Positions 48,801 to 56,573 of a stretch of DNA of 64,000 bases are shown here, piece after piece. The translations under genes were made by a program, and so were the position numbers. How positions within the stretch are numbered: position 1 is the first letter of the stretch; each line of letters opens with the position of its first letter. The notes below the pieces were generated by a model. That model did no database searches. It had not been told where the DNA came from and worked only from the letters and a program-made list of their open reading frames with translations. Source of the DNA: Bacteroidaceae bacterium (GTDB lineage: Bacteria; Bacteroidota; Bacteroidia; Bacteroidales; Bacteroidaceae); assembly GCA_024697945.1 (NCBI GenBank), contig JAILRU010000135.1, forward strand, positions 1 to 64,000, written 5' to 3'.

Positions 48801-50351
48801 ATCGATGCCAGCCGCTATAGTCCCATCTCATGGAAATGGGAGCTCAATAACGGCTGTCGTGCTTTGACCATTGACGAACAGTCGCCCCTCATCGTTCCCA
48901 CCGCTCCTGGTGTCTATGACATCAGCCTCCGTGTGACGAATCCCTTGGGCGAAAATACACTGACCCGTAACCGCTACCTTATCGTCAGCAACGACGACCC
49001 CATTTCCTGCCTCAACTTCACTGGTGTGGAAACCCTGCAGCTTCCCTGTCCCTTTACTGAGGAGCAGAAGTCACTCACCCTCGACTGGTGGATGCGTCCT
49101 CAGCAGTATCAGGGCAGCGTCAGCCTCACTTCTTCGCAGGGCGACTTCTCCACTTCTGTGGATAGCAAGGGCGTGCTTCTCTTGACATTGGGGAACAGGA
49201 AGGCCCAGTCGTCCGAAGGTTACATCATTACGGGCGAATGGCACCACTATGCCGTAGTCTATAATGCTGGCGCAGTCAAGTTCTACCGCGACGGTCAGTT
49301 CTTCAATACCTCGACTTCCAGGATTGCTTCACGTATGCCTGCCTTGGAGACCATCACTATGGGCGAGGGTGGCTTCAACGGACAGATTGACGAGGTCCGT
49401 CTATGGGGCGAAGCACTTACCGAGGAAAAGATAAATGCCTACTGCAACCAGCATATAGCTGACGTTCAGGAGGCGCAGGCCACAGACAACCTGCTGCTCT
49501 ACTATGACTTCAATCAGAATGGCGGCGATGTGCAGGACCGCACCTCAAATGCCTGCATTGCAAAGCGCATAGGCTTCGGTCCCGACGGCGATGCATGGAA
49601 CTCGGCCTTGGGAGTCTTTACCATCGACACCGGTGCCCTCATGCATGGAGACATCTCCGACTTGTACCTGACAAACTATAAGAACCCCTATCTCACGGCA
49701 TCGGGAACCGTCAATCCCAATAACAGCAGTCGCTTCCTGAAACTGTTGATGCGTAATACCCGTTCCAGGTGGCAGGATGCCAATGCCATCGTCTCCGGCA
49801 ACATTACGACAGGAGCACACATAGACACGTCGCACCACAACGACATCCAGTTCGAGACGCAATGGAGCGGCTTTGCCACACCTTTGCTCGACTATCGTCT
49901 CTGGCAGGCAATCACGTTGCCGGCCGGCAGGTATCGCTTCAGTATCGTCCCTGGCGACGTTGACGACATGCAGACCAGCCGCCTTGTGGCTTGCGAGGGC
50001 AGTACCATGGTCAGCGATGCAGCATGCGAGGAGAAAGCCCTTGCCTGGTGCAAGCTAATGGATGGCAGCATCAACTTCACGCTCGAAGAGGAGAAGGAAG
50101 TCTCCCTTGGCATCATCGTTAACCTGACCGGTCAGTCCAGCTTCGGCATCCATGCCTTCAAGTTGGAGGGTGTCACCATCGAACCCCTCACGCCGACAGG
50201 CATTGAATCAATTCAAAATTCAAAAGTGAAAATTCAAAATGACGATGCCGTCTATGACCTTGCTGGCCGGAAAATAGTAAATCGTCAATCGTCAAATAGT
50301 AAATTACCTAAGGGTGTTTACATCATTAACGGCAAAAAGATACTCAAATGA
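45810..50351 (+). CDS. Papain-like (C1A-like) cysteine protease with LamG and PKD-like domains and sorting-like tail
   Basis: FNQDGGSCGSAAAIGYQF...FNHALTVCGYDD...IIANSWGDGWENKGF; two LamG blocks; start 45810. Confidence 0.85.
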   Translation: MKKSLLLIVGLLPALSGMAQIEDYTLPDGKVVKIDRSVFPDLKYDVTPKAKPADYVARRKARKAPVQLPPYVYNGQDKYFPPIFNQDGGSCGSAAAIGYQFTHEINSYRDADASLTENQYPSHFTWLLAYQTSTTEGMAKAIGIPNVPTYGGRTYSRLFGPQTHDDPDYGWMQGYDKWFSAMWNKSAYDFSLAPTNTPEGRQELKEWLYNHSGDETMHGGGVAGIGVAAYGTWAAIPNSAANKAAGVVGMKYVKAWGETFNHALTVCGYDDRIEFDLDGDGIIGEVEEDEVGAWIIANSWGDGWENKGFIYCPYKYSFSVNNDTWTWTPGAFVIRQDYRPLRTIKLTMDYSHRSELLLSAGISENLNATKPDKTIPFEHFRYAGNTLGADPAPEVPMLGRWTDGMHYEPMEFGYDLTDLTAAFDRTKPLKYFFIVKTKSGAIGSGHIYNASIINYEIENDGVEIPFEQTDVEIRNKGRETIISVVVPGEQLYAPTNLNLEDGVLVWSAPQTSSLTLTGYHVYEGTSLVAQLPVSQTYYTPSDEASGAFTVKAVYQTGQYSLESDASNAVVLQIPQQGANHIVNLNESGITIPNAISEMLGKATIEFWMRNDKNVSYTHQVGPGWGKFLFHNNSNGTLSVGWDSSGSDRLNVSDVFSTLKKWNHIAIVINGSTLTLYVNGVKKGQITSKTYSGLVAFGDLPFGRTSDVNQWWIGGLDEIRVWRTARTQTEIRNNMRVRIASPALQPDLMVYVPMETIEVDGETRLREYVSGKHAKFQLIGTWQVDESDEPLTGSQPTPALTISEEGTTHLAGIPFRLTAQTLLNVTDWEWKAERIQTTDDGQQTVVDGQWPVLYGMSPTFLFSEAGTYNIICTATYVDGTTLTAEKEIVVADGEAPVAAFDVVNAELPAGDRFSFINRTEGAGCTYQWSMPGAEVEQLGGTNATALYPTTGTFPVTLTAINPYGSSSVTKEVTVRESAPRALFEISETAIMLGESIQLIDASRYSPISWKWELNNGCRALTIDEQSPLIVPTAPGVYDISLRVTNPLGENTLTRNRYLIVSNDDPISCLNFTGVETLQLPCPFTEEQKSLTLDWWMRPQQYQGSVSLTSSQGDFSTSVDSKGVLLLTLGNRKAQSSEGYIITGEWHHYAVVYNAGAVKFYRDGQFFNTSTSRIASRMPALETITMGEGGFNGQIDEVRLWGEALTEEKINAYCNQHIADVQEAQATDNLLLYYDFNQNGGDVQDRTSNACIAKRIGFGPDGDAWNSALGVFTIDTGALMHGDISDLYLTNYKNPYLTASGTVNPNNSSRFLKLLMRNTRSRWQDANAIVSGNITTGAHIDTSHHNDIQFETQWSGFATPLLDYRLWQAITLPAGRYRFSIVPGDVDDMQTSRLVACEGSTMVSDAACEEKALAWCKLMDGSINFTLEEEKEVSLGIIVNLTGQSSFGIHAFKLEGVTIEPLTPTGIESIQNSKVKIQNDDAVYDLAGRKIVNRQSSNSKLPKGVYIINGKKILK
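48311..48357. repeat. Heptanucleotide array inside protease CDS
   Basis: acagacc acagacg acggaca acagacg gtggtcg atggtca atggcc; encodes QTTDDGQQTVVDGQW. Confidence 0.85.
50211..50304. repeat. Two heptanucleotide arrays flanking the GRK tail core, coding
   Basis: attcaaa attcaaa agtgaaa attcaaa (50211-50238); gtaaatc gtcaatc gtcaaat agtaaat (50277-50304). Confidence 0.9.
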
Positions 50352-53215
50352 AACGTCTCCTCCTCATTCTCTATTCTTCATTCTTCATTCTTCATTCTTC
50401 ATTCAGTCCTGCAAGGGCGCAGAACCCTGACAGCCTTACCTTCGCTGTGCTGGGCAACTCCATCTCGACCTACTATGACTATATCCCTTCCGGCTACGCC
50501 ATCTACTATACAGCGGACCGCGAGAAGACCTATGGCATACAGGTAGGCGACACATGGTGGATGCAGCTCAGCCGTCTCTCGGGACTCACTTTCCTTGCCA
50601 ATGCCTCGTGGAGCGGCAGTCGCGTGTCGTGCGATTTGCTCAACAGCAAAGCCCCATTCCTCAGCAATGAGCGCGTGAAAGCCTTGGGACGAGCCGGCAA
50701 GCCCGACTTCATCTTCATCGCAGGCGGTACCAACGACTGGAACCAATCCAAAGTGCCTTTGGGCGAGTACCGTACGAAGAACTTCACCGACTCCGTCACC
50801 TTTCGGGGAGCATATCAGCGGCTCCTCTTCAAACTCACGACGTGGTATCCGCAGGCTCGCGTAGTCTGTCTGGGCATCTTCCCTCGGGGGAACGGTGTCA
50901 ATGACAAGAATTCACAGGGATGGTCGCAGGCCGATGCCAATGCCAGCATCAAGTACATTGCAGAGCAGTTTGGCCAGTACTATATAGACTGTACCAACGT
51001 CCCCTGGAGCAACGACTGGGCGGCATATACCCTCGACAGGCTTCATCCCTCGGCAGCTGGTGCCACACTGCTTGCCCAACACATCACCAATGCCATGTTA
51101 TCCCAGGGAATCATCACGCGCGACCTGAAGCGTTCCAACGAAGTGGAGGAGGCAGAACGCCTGTTGGACATCAGCTTCACCGCCGATGGCATTGTCAATC
51201 AGGGCACCTATGCCGCCAAGGTCGGTAAGCACGGCACAGCCACAACCTTCTACGATGCCGCTCGCGACACCTACTACGGTTGCTCCAAGGCACGCGCCTC
51301 AGACTACTACTATGCCACCTACGACGAGGGCTCACCCTTGGTCAAAGCCTTCAACAGCAGCGTGACGTGGGAGATGCTCGTGCGCCTTGACGCCCTTGCC
51401 GACCAGAACGGCAACATCAGCCGGACCTGCATCCTTGGTAACGAGGAGAACGGCGGCTGGGCTTTCTACAACTCCGAACTGGCAAGCAGCTTCTGCTACC
51501 AGAACAAGAGCGGCGTGAAGAGCAGCATGAAGAGCATCACCGGCGACTCCATCCTCCTTTCCGGCAAGTTCTACCACCTGGTTGCGACGATGGACCGTAT
51601 GAGCCACATCATGCGCTACTTCATCAACGGCAAGCTCGTCTGCACCAGCACCCGTGCTGGCTCAGACATGACGATGCCCCAGTGCGGCACCACCAAGGGA
51701 CGCAAGGGCATGTGGATATGCCTTGGCGGAGATGCCACGTCCGGCTCGGTCAACAACGGAGCCGAGGGATCTTCCGCATGCAGCTTCGTCTTCGCCCGCA
51801 TCTACGACGGCGCCCTTTCCCAAAAGGCGGCCACGGCACTCTATAACGACGACGTCAAGCGGTTCACCGAGCCGCAGACACCCTACGGAACTGAACTCCT
51901 CATGGATTGCGAGTTCACCCCCGACGGAGCCGTCAACCATGCACCCTCCTTCGGGGACAGACCTATAGTCATGATGGACACCGTACAGATGCGCTACAAT
52001 GCCGACATTAACCACTATGAAGCACAGTTCAACGATATCAGGTCGGAGTTCTTCAAGTACCAGCTGGGCGACGACCCCGCAATCATGAGCCAGCTCACCG
52101 ATGCCTACAGCGTCGAGGTCTTCTGCCGCAGCAGCGAAGCCCTGCCCACCACCAGCATCCGTCCACTCAGCTTCGTCAACGGCTATGGCTTTGGTCTGCA
52201 GATGAACAACAGGGGCAACATCGGCTACACCACCACCACGCAGGGCAACAAGGCCGACGGCACCTTTGCCAAGACCCAGTGGTCGTGGATAGGAGCGGGA
52301 AACCTCACTGCCGACTATACCCACTATGTCATCGTCTATGACCGCAAGAACTACCGTTCGCAGTTCTACGTGAACGGCGAGCTGGCCGATACGCGCTGGC
52401 TGACCTTCAAGGAGTGTCCCGTTTACGAATGGGCACCAACCACGTGGCTGTCCATAGGTGGCGATGCCGTGGGAACTTACGAGCAGACATCCTCCGTGGG
52501 CAGCTATTCCTTCATGGGCGATGTGGCATTGGTACGCGTCTATGGCAATGCGCTGAGCAAAAACCAGGTCCAGAGCCTCGCAGGCATCCTGAGCACACAG
52601 GAGATGACATACACCCTGGGGACCAACGGCTATGCCGCCGTCTGCCTGCCCTACATCTGGCAAGTGCCCGAGGACTGTACAGCCTATATCATTACAGAGA
52701 TAGCCTCACCGTCTGCCATGCTGACAGCCATCGCCGCTACAGGAGATTATGTCCCCTACGGCACACCCGTCTTGTTGAGCGGCCCCGCAAAAGCTCAGGT
52801 CACCCTGACAGCCCAGAACAAGGATGAAGTAAGTGAAATGGTAAATGATAGTTGGTCAAATGGTAGTTGGCAAAATCTCTTGGTAGGAACCTATCCAGGC
52901 AAGACGCTTGATGCTGGCGAGGGTTATTATATGAGGACTACGGGCACGAGCATCTATCGGGCCACAACCCCTGTCGCCTTGCCTCCGTTCAGTTGCTACC
53001 TGCCTTCAGCTGAAAAGCGGTCACTATTCAAGCTCGAAGAAGCAGAGACAGGCATTGAATCAATTCAAAATTCAAAATTGAAAATTCAAAATGACGATGC
53101 CGTCTATGACCTCACCGGCCGGAAAATAGTAAATAGTAAATCGTCAAATAGTAAATTACCAAAGGGGCTCTACATCCAGAACGGAAAGAAGATATTTGTA
53201 AGAAGCAACGACTGA
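50348..53215 (+). CDS. SGNH/GDSL-like hydrolase with LamG domains and sorting-like tail
   Basis: LTFAVLGNSISTYYDYIP...IFIAGGTNDWNQ...LDRLHPSAAG; LamG blocks; ATGA overlap with preceding gene. Confidence 0.85.
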   Translation: MKRLLLILYSSFFILHSSFSPARAQNPDSLTFAVLGNSISTYYDYIPSGYAIYYTADREKTYGIQVGDTWWMQLSRLSGLTFLANASWSGSRVSCDLLNSKAPFLSNERVKALGRAGKPDFIFIAGGTNDWNQSKVPLGEYRTKNFTDSVTFRGAYQRLLFKLTTWYPQARVVCLGIFPRGNGVNDKNSQGWSQADANASIKYIAEQFGQYYIDCTNVPWSNDWAAYTLDRLHPSAAGATLLAQHITNAMLSQGIITRDLKRSNEVEEAERLLDISFTADGIVNQGTYAAKVGKHGTATTFYDAARDTYYGCSKARASDYYYATYDEGSPLVKAFNSSVTWEMLVRLDALADQNGNISRTCILGNEENGGWAFYNSELASSFCYQNKSGVKSSMKSITGDSILLSGKFYHLVATMDRMSHIMRYFINGKLVCTSTRAGSDMTMPQCGTTKGRKGMWICLGGDATSGSVNNGAEGSSACSFVFARIYDGALSQKAATALYNDDVKRFTEPQTPYGTELLMDCEFTPDGAVNHAPSFGDRPIVMMDTVQMRYNADINHYEAQFNDIRSEFFKYQLGDDPAIMSQLTDAYSVEVFCRSSEALPTTSIRPLSFVNGYGFGLQMNNRGNIGYTTTTQGNKADGTFAKTQWSWIGAGNLTADYTHYVIVYDRKNYRSQFYVNGELADTRWLTFKECPVYEWAPTTWLSIGGDAVGTYEQTSSVGSYSFMGDVALVRVYGNALSKNQVQSLAGILSTQEMTYTLGTNGYAAVCLPYIWQVPEDCTAYIITEIASPSAMLTAIAATGDYVPYGTPVLLSGPAKAQVTLTAQNKDEVSEMVNDSWSNGSWQNLLVGTYPGKTLDAGEGYYMRTTGTSIYRATTPVALPPFSCYLPSAEKRSLFKLEEAETGIESIQNSKLKIQNDDAVYDLTGRKIVNSKSSNSKLPKGLYIQNGKKIFVRSND
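50373..50407. repeat. Heptanucleotide array ATTCTTC x4 in signal-peptide coding region
   Basis: Four perfect copies plus attcagt, encoding YSSFFILHSSFS. Confidence 0.95.
53063..53155. repeat. Two heptanucleotide arrays flanking the GRK tail core, coding
   Basis: attcaaa attcaaa attgaaa attcaaa (53063-53090); agtaaat agtaaat cgtcaaa tagtaaa (53128-53155). Confidence 0.9.
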
Positions 53216-53298
53216 TGACGCATGCCACCGTAAACACACGTAACAAACGAAAATCTATATATAGTAAAAGGAATTAATTCTAATAATGCAAACAGAAC

Positions 53299-53955
53299 AT
53301 GAAAAGGCAAATTCTTACCATCCTGCTTGCTTTCGCTTGCTTGACTGCGAAGGCACAAGTGAGCAAGGCCGTCAAGTGCACAGATAACATCTTCATGCTG
53401 AAAGGAAAGGTTGCAAGCGAGCTGAATGTTGACAGATACCTCGTTTATATATGGGACTATGCTCAGAAAGAGATGCCGCAACCCGTGGATACTTTAAAGG
53501 TGAAGAATGGAAAATTTGAGTTCTTCACAACCTTAGACCAACCCTATTCCGGCATGATGAAGGCCGTGAAAAAAGACGGAACGACGGGCGAGTTTTTCCT
53601 GGAATTTTTCTTCGTGCCGGGAGAGGAATGTAAGATTGATGTCAAGGGCGATGGTTTGAACGAATTCACCCTCGGTGGCAGCAAGTTCTATCGCGACTGG
53701 GAAGCATTCGCTCAGTTCTATGAGAAAACACAGAAGAAGGCAATCGCCCTGAATGGCGCAGGCGATGAGGAGTTCTTTGCTTCTATAGCCAAATATAACC
53801 GCCAGCACAAGGATGAAGAGGGTTGCCTCATGTATCAATGTATGTGGCTGTCAGGCTCAGCGATGAACTTCTCCATGTTCGACGGCATACAAGACGGTCG
53901 CTTCAAATCATACATACAACACCGCAAAAACCAGTACTCCTCGCAAGGCTCTTGA
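53299..53955 (+). CDS. DUF4369-like secreted protein lacking the usual C-terminal thioredoxin domain
   Basis: Signal peptide; FMLKGKVAS...VDTLKVKNGKFEFF; ends at IQDGRFKSYIQHRKNQYSSQGS without a CxxC domain. Confidence 0.65.
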   Translation: MKRQILTILLAFACLTAKAQVSKAVKCTDNIFMLKGKVASELNVDRYLVYIWDYAQKEMPQPVDTLKVKNGKFEFFTTLDQPYSGMMKAVKKDGTTGEFFLEFFFVPGEECKIDVKGDGLNEFTLGGSKFYRDWEAFAQFYEKTQKKAIALNGAGDEEFFASIAKYNRQHKDEEGCLMYQCMWLSGSAMNFSMFDGIQDGRFKSYIQHRKNQYSSQGS

Positions 53956-53976
53956 AGAATAAAATCAGCAACCAAG

Positions 53977-54420
53977 ATGGCAACAATCAATGGTATTCCA
54001 CTAAATTTCAACGAAATCCCCCTGTCGTGGCGTTTCTGTTTCTGCGACGGCTGCCCCAAGCATCAGGATTGTTTGCGATATCAGAGCGGACTACACGTCA
54101 AGGTGACACAGGGCTTCGCAATCTTTCCTCCTGCATACCAGCAAGGGGACTGTCCGCACTTCAAGCGGATACGTGTCATCAAAGCGGCATACGGTTTCCG
54201 CAGTCTCTTCAGCGAAATAAAGGAGAAGGACGGTTCGGAACTGCGCAGAAAGATAAAGTACTACCTCGGAGGCCACGGCACCTATTACCGCTATAACAGC
54301 GGCGAGAAGTTGCTTACTCCGGAGCAGCAGCAGTGGATTCTGAACCTGTTTGCAAAACGGGGATATACCGAGGGACTTTCGTTCGACCATTACCACGAAA
54401 TGCTTGACTTTTCCAGCTGA
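53977..54420 (+). CDS. DUF6078-like cysteine-rich small protein
   Basis: FCFCDGCPKHQDCLRYQSG...YLGGHGTYYRYNSGEKLLTPEQQQWI. Confidence 0.6.
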   Translation: MATINGIPLNFNEIPLSWRFCFCDGCPKHQDCLRYQSGLHVKVTQGFAIFPPAYQQGDCPHFKRIRVIKAAYGFRSLFSEIKEKDGSELRRKIKYYLGGHGTYYRYNSGEKLLTPEQQQWILNLFAKRGYTEGLSFDHYHEMLDFSS

Positions 54421-54449
54421 TACCTAATCTCAGTTTTTATTTTTCCATG

Positions 54450-54490
54450 CTTAGGCTGGCAGATGTTGAGGCTGCCAGCCTAAGTCTTTT
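54450..54490 (+). terminator. Intrinsic terminator
   Basis: CTTAGGCTGGCAG-atgttgagg-CTGCCAGCCTAAG perfect 13-bp stem followed by tctttt. Confidence 0.9.
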
Positions 54491-54517
54491 ACGGTCTTCG
54501 AGACACTTTACTGCATG

Positions 54518-54638
54518 TACCGATGTCATACCAAATGACGGTCTGATTACTACCAGCATATGGTACGACCAATACCACCTACTGGTACTGCCAGTACCAA
54601 ATTCTGGTACGGATAGTACCACCTGCTGGTACTTTAGA
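54518..54638. repeat. 11-nt-period array with alternating TACC / GGTAC units
   Basis: taccgatgtca|taccaaatgac|ggtctgattac|taccagcatat|ggtacgaccaa|taccacctact|ggtactgccag|taccaaattct|ggtacggatag|taccacctgct|ggtactttaga. Confidence 0.93.
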
Positions 54639-54717
54639 TATTGAGAGTATGGCAGCACACATCACGATGTGGTTTCTCCCGATTTTAATTGTTTTAAATT
54701 CATTTAACATATTAATG

Positions 54718-54750
54718 GGGCAGCGTCAGCATGAAGGCTGACGACTGCCC
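54718..54750 (-). terminator. Hairpin terminator downstream of the 54772-55278 gene
   Basis: GGGCAG.GTCAGC / GCTGAC..CTGCCC stem; weak T-tract. Confidence 0.6.
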
Positions 54751-54771
54751 TAACGAGAGAGTATTTATGGA

Positions 54772-55278
54772 TCACTTTTTTGTTGTGATAAGAATAATTT
54801 GCTTGGGGATTGTCTTGTAGATCTTCATATATTCTTTAGAAAATTTCTGGAAATTCTTGTCTTGAGTGTTTTTGATAACTGTCATGGATTCTATGTTAGA
54901 TGATGACAGCGGTTGAATTTCTGTATATGGGACAATCTTACCATCCAGCACAAAAGCAATCTCATCAGCTTTTACATGAAGAATATCTGCAGAAACTCCT
55001 GTATTATCAGAATCGCTGGACTTTACTGATCTGGATGCTGAGAGGACCTTCACGCTCTTCACTTCCTTGCCGCCTGTTAGCTCTGAGGTAATAATAGAGT
55101 GAAGGTTGTGTGCATGGTCAATGGAATAGTTGACGATAGTCTTGCCAACTAACTGTGACCCATCAAAGTTTTCGATCTGCTTACCATCAATCACATAGAT
55201 TGCCTTTCTCGTTTCCTGTGCAGCCATAGTTGCAACACAGAGTACTGCTACAAGCAGCAATAGATTCATTTTTTTCAT
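54772..55278 (-). CDS. Secreted small protein with TonB plug-like motifs
   Basis: Signal peptide; YVIDGKQIENFDGSQL and FVLDGKIVPYTEIQPLSSSNIESMTVIKN...IILITTKK. Confidence 0.6.
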   Translation of the reverse strand: MKKMNLLLLVAVLCVATMAAQETRKAIYVIDGKQIENFDGSQLVGKTIVNYSIDHAHNLHSIITSELTGGKEVKSVKVLSASRSVKSSDSDNTGVSADILHVKADEIAFVLDGKIVPYTEIQPLSSSNIESMTVIKNTQDKNFQKFSKEYMKIYKTIPKQIILITTKK

Positions 55279-55288
55279 CTTGAATAAT

Positions 55289-55840
55289 TTAAAAGTTTAT
55301 TAATTGGGATTTTAGTTGTATCGAAGTTCCATCAGAGCATCGTTTTAGCATATATGAATTGGGAAGTCCATTTGGTGTATAAGTTTTTATGATAAAGCCA
55401 TCATTACATGAGGATGCTGTTATGGTCATATCATCAGTTCCTACATTAGAAAGGATGTTAATGGCTTCCAGTAATTCAGAAGTTGTAATCTCAGGCTGTT
55501 CCTTAGCATTGTCTGTAGGGCGGATTGGCAGAAACAAGACTGCACATATTATAGCGGCAGCAGCTGAAACAATCCAGCGCAGAGCAACAATCTTACTTTT
55601 TTTACTTCCTCTTTGCATCAGGCGGTCGAACTCCTCGGCCTTTTCTTCCGAAACTTCAGGCCGTCCGATGATATTGGAGGTTTGAAGCATGAGCAGAATA
55701 TCTTCTTCCTCGGTGGAAAGGGCAATATTGGTGTCGCTAAGAAAATCAGCCAACAAGCGTTCTTCCTCCAATGTTGTCTCTGCATTCAGATAGCGTCTGA
55801 TGAGTTCCTGACGTATCTTTTCATCATTGAGATTTATCAT
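55289..55840 (-). CDS. FecR-like anti-sigma factor (membrane)
   Basis: RRYLNAETTLEEERLLADFL; single central TM segment; ATGA overlap with sigma gene. Confidence 0.7.
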   Translation of the reverse strand: MINLNDEKIRQELIRRYLNAETTLEEERLLADFLSDTNIALSTEEEDILLMLQTSNIIGRPEVSEEKAEEFDRLMQRGSKKSKIVALRWIVSAAAAIICAVLFLPIRPTDNAKEQPEITTSELLEAINILSNVGTDDMTITASSCNDGFIIKTYTPNGLPNSYMLKRCSDGTSIQLKSQLINF

Positions 55841-56346
55841 TTATTGTTCCTCCTTGTCTTTAATAACTCCATCATTTTCTTTCTTGCAGCGCATATCATC
55901 GTTTTTGTACTGGTGGGCGTTGCATTGCAGGTTGCGGCGATTTCCACCATTGACATTCCTTCGCTCCGCATCATCAACATTCGCTGTTGCGTTCTCGGCA
56001 GTTTTGCCAATGCATTGCCTATTATCCGCTCAGTGTCGTGAGTTATCATCGACTGATCAGCCTGTACGTTTCCGATGATGTTGTAGGTTTCGTCAAGCGG
56101 CTCATGTTGCTCTTTATTGAGTTTCACGATGTCAATGCACACGTTCTTTGCAATCAACATAGCCAGTGCTTCGGGCTTCTGATATTCGCTTAGCCTGTCT
56201 CGCATCTGCCAGAGACGCAAAAGAGTTTCTTGTACGGCATCTTCTGCGTCGTAGGCTAGTTCCTGTCTATCGAAGAAACTCCGGCAGAGATTCATCAGCT
56301 TTGGACGAACGGATGTTGCGATTTTTTGAAAGTCTTGCGATTCCAT
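55837..56346 (-). CDS. ECF RNA polymerase sigma factor (RpoE-like)
   Basis: AEDAVQETLLRLWQ; LPRTQQRMLMMRSEGMSMVEIAATCNATPTSTKTMICAARKKM. Confidence 0.95.
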   Translation of the reverse strand: MESQDFQKIATSVRPKLMNLCRSFFDRQELAYDAEDAVQETLLRLWQMRDRLSEYQKPEALAMLIAKNVCIDIVKLNKEQHEPLDETYNIIGNVQADQSMITHDTERIIGNALAKLPRTQQRMLMMRSEGMSMVEIAATCNATPTSTKTMICAARKKMMELLKTRRNNK

Positions 56347-56573
56347 TTTGTTTATGCACTTCTACTATTAACACGAATAAGAACGGGAAAGGTAAACTAA
56401 AAAATGGAAATATCTCGTTCGAGGCATTCATTTCACGATGCGACCTTCTTTGAAGGTCAATTCAGATGGCAAAGTTACGGAAAACGGCTCAAAAAATCCC
56501 TCGACAAAACCCGAAAATCGGATGCCGAGGGTGAAAGTCTCAACTCAGGTTAAGAGTTTCAGGTTTTATAGTC

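Noticed and set aside
51662-52663. 333-aa minus-strand ORF
   Set aside because: Antisense shadow of the SGNH hydrolase gene.
52838-52880. Additional heptad array in the SGNH hydrolase (aatggta aatgata gttggtc ...)
   Set aside because: Period 7 only approximate; kept out of the feature list.
54518-54638. CRISPR-like or Y-shaped retron RNA
   Set aside because: Period 11 with only 4 conserved nt per unit; no reverse transcriptase or cas gene nearby.
54649-54741. 30-aa hydrophobic ORF MAAHITMWFLPILIVLNSFNILMGQRQHEG
   Set aside because: Overlaps a terminator hairpin of the opposite-strand gene; no promoter or ribosome-binding site recognised.
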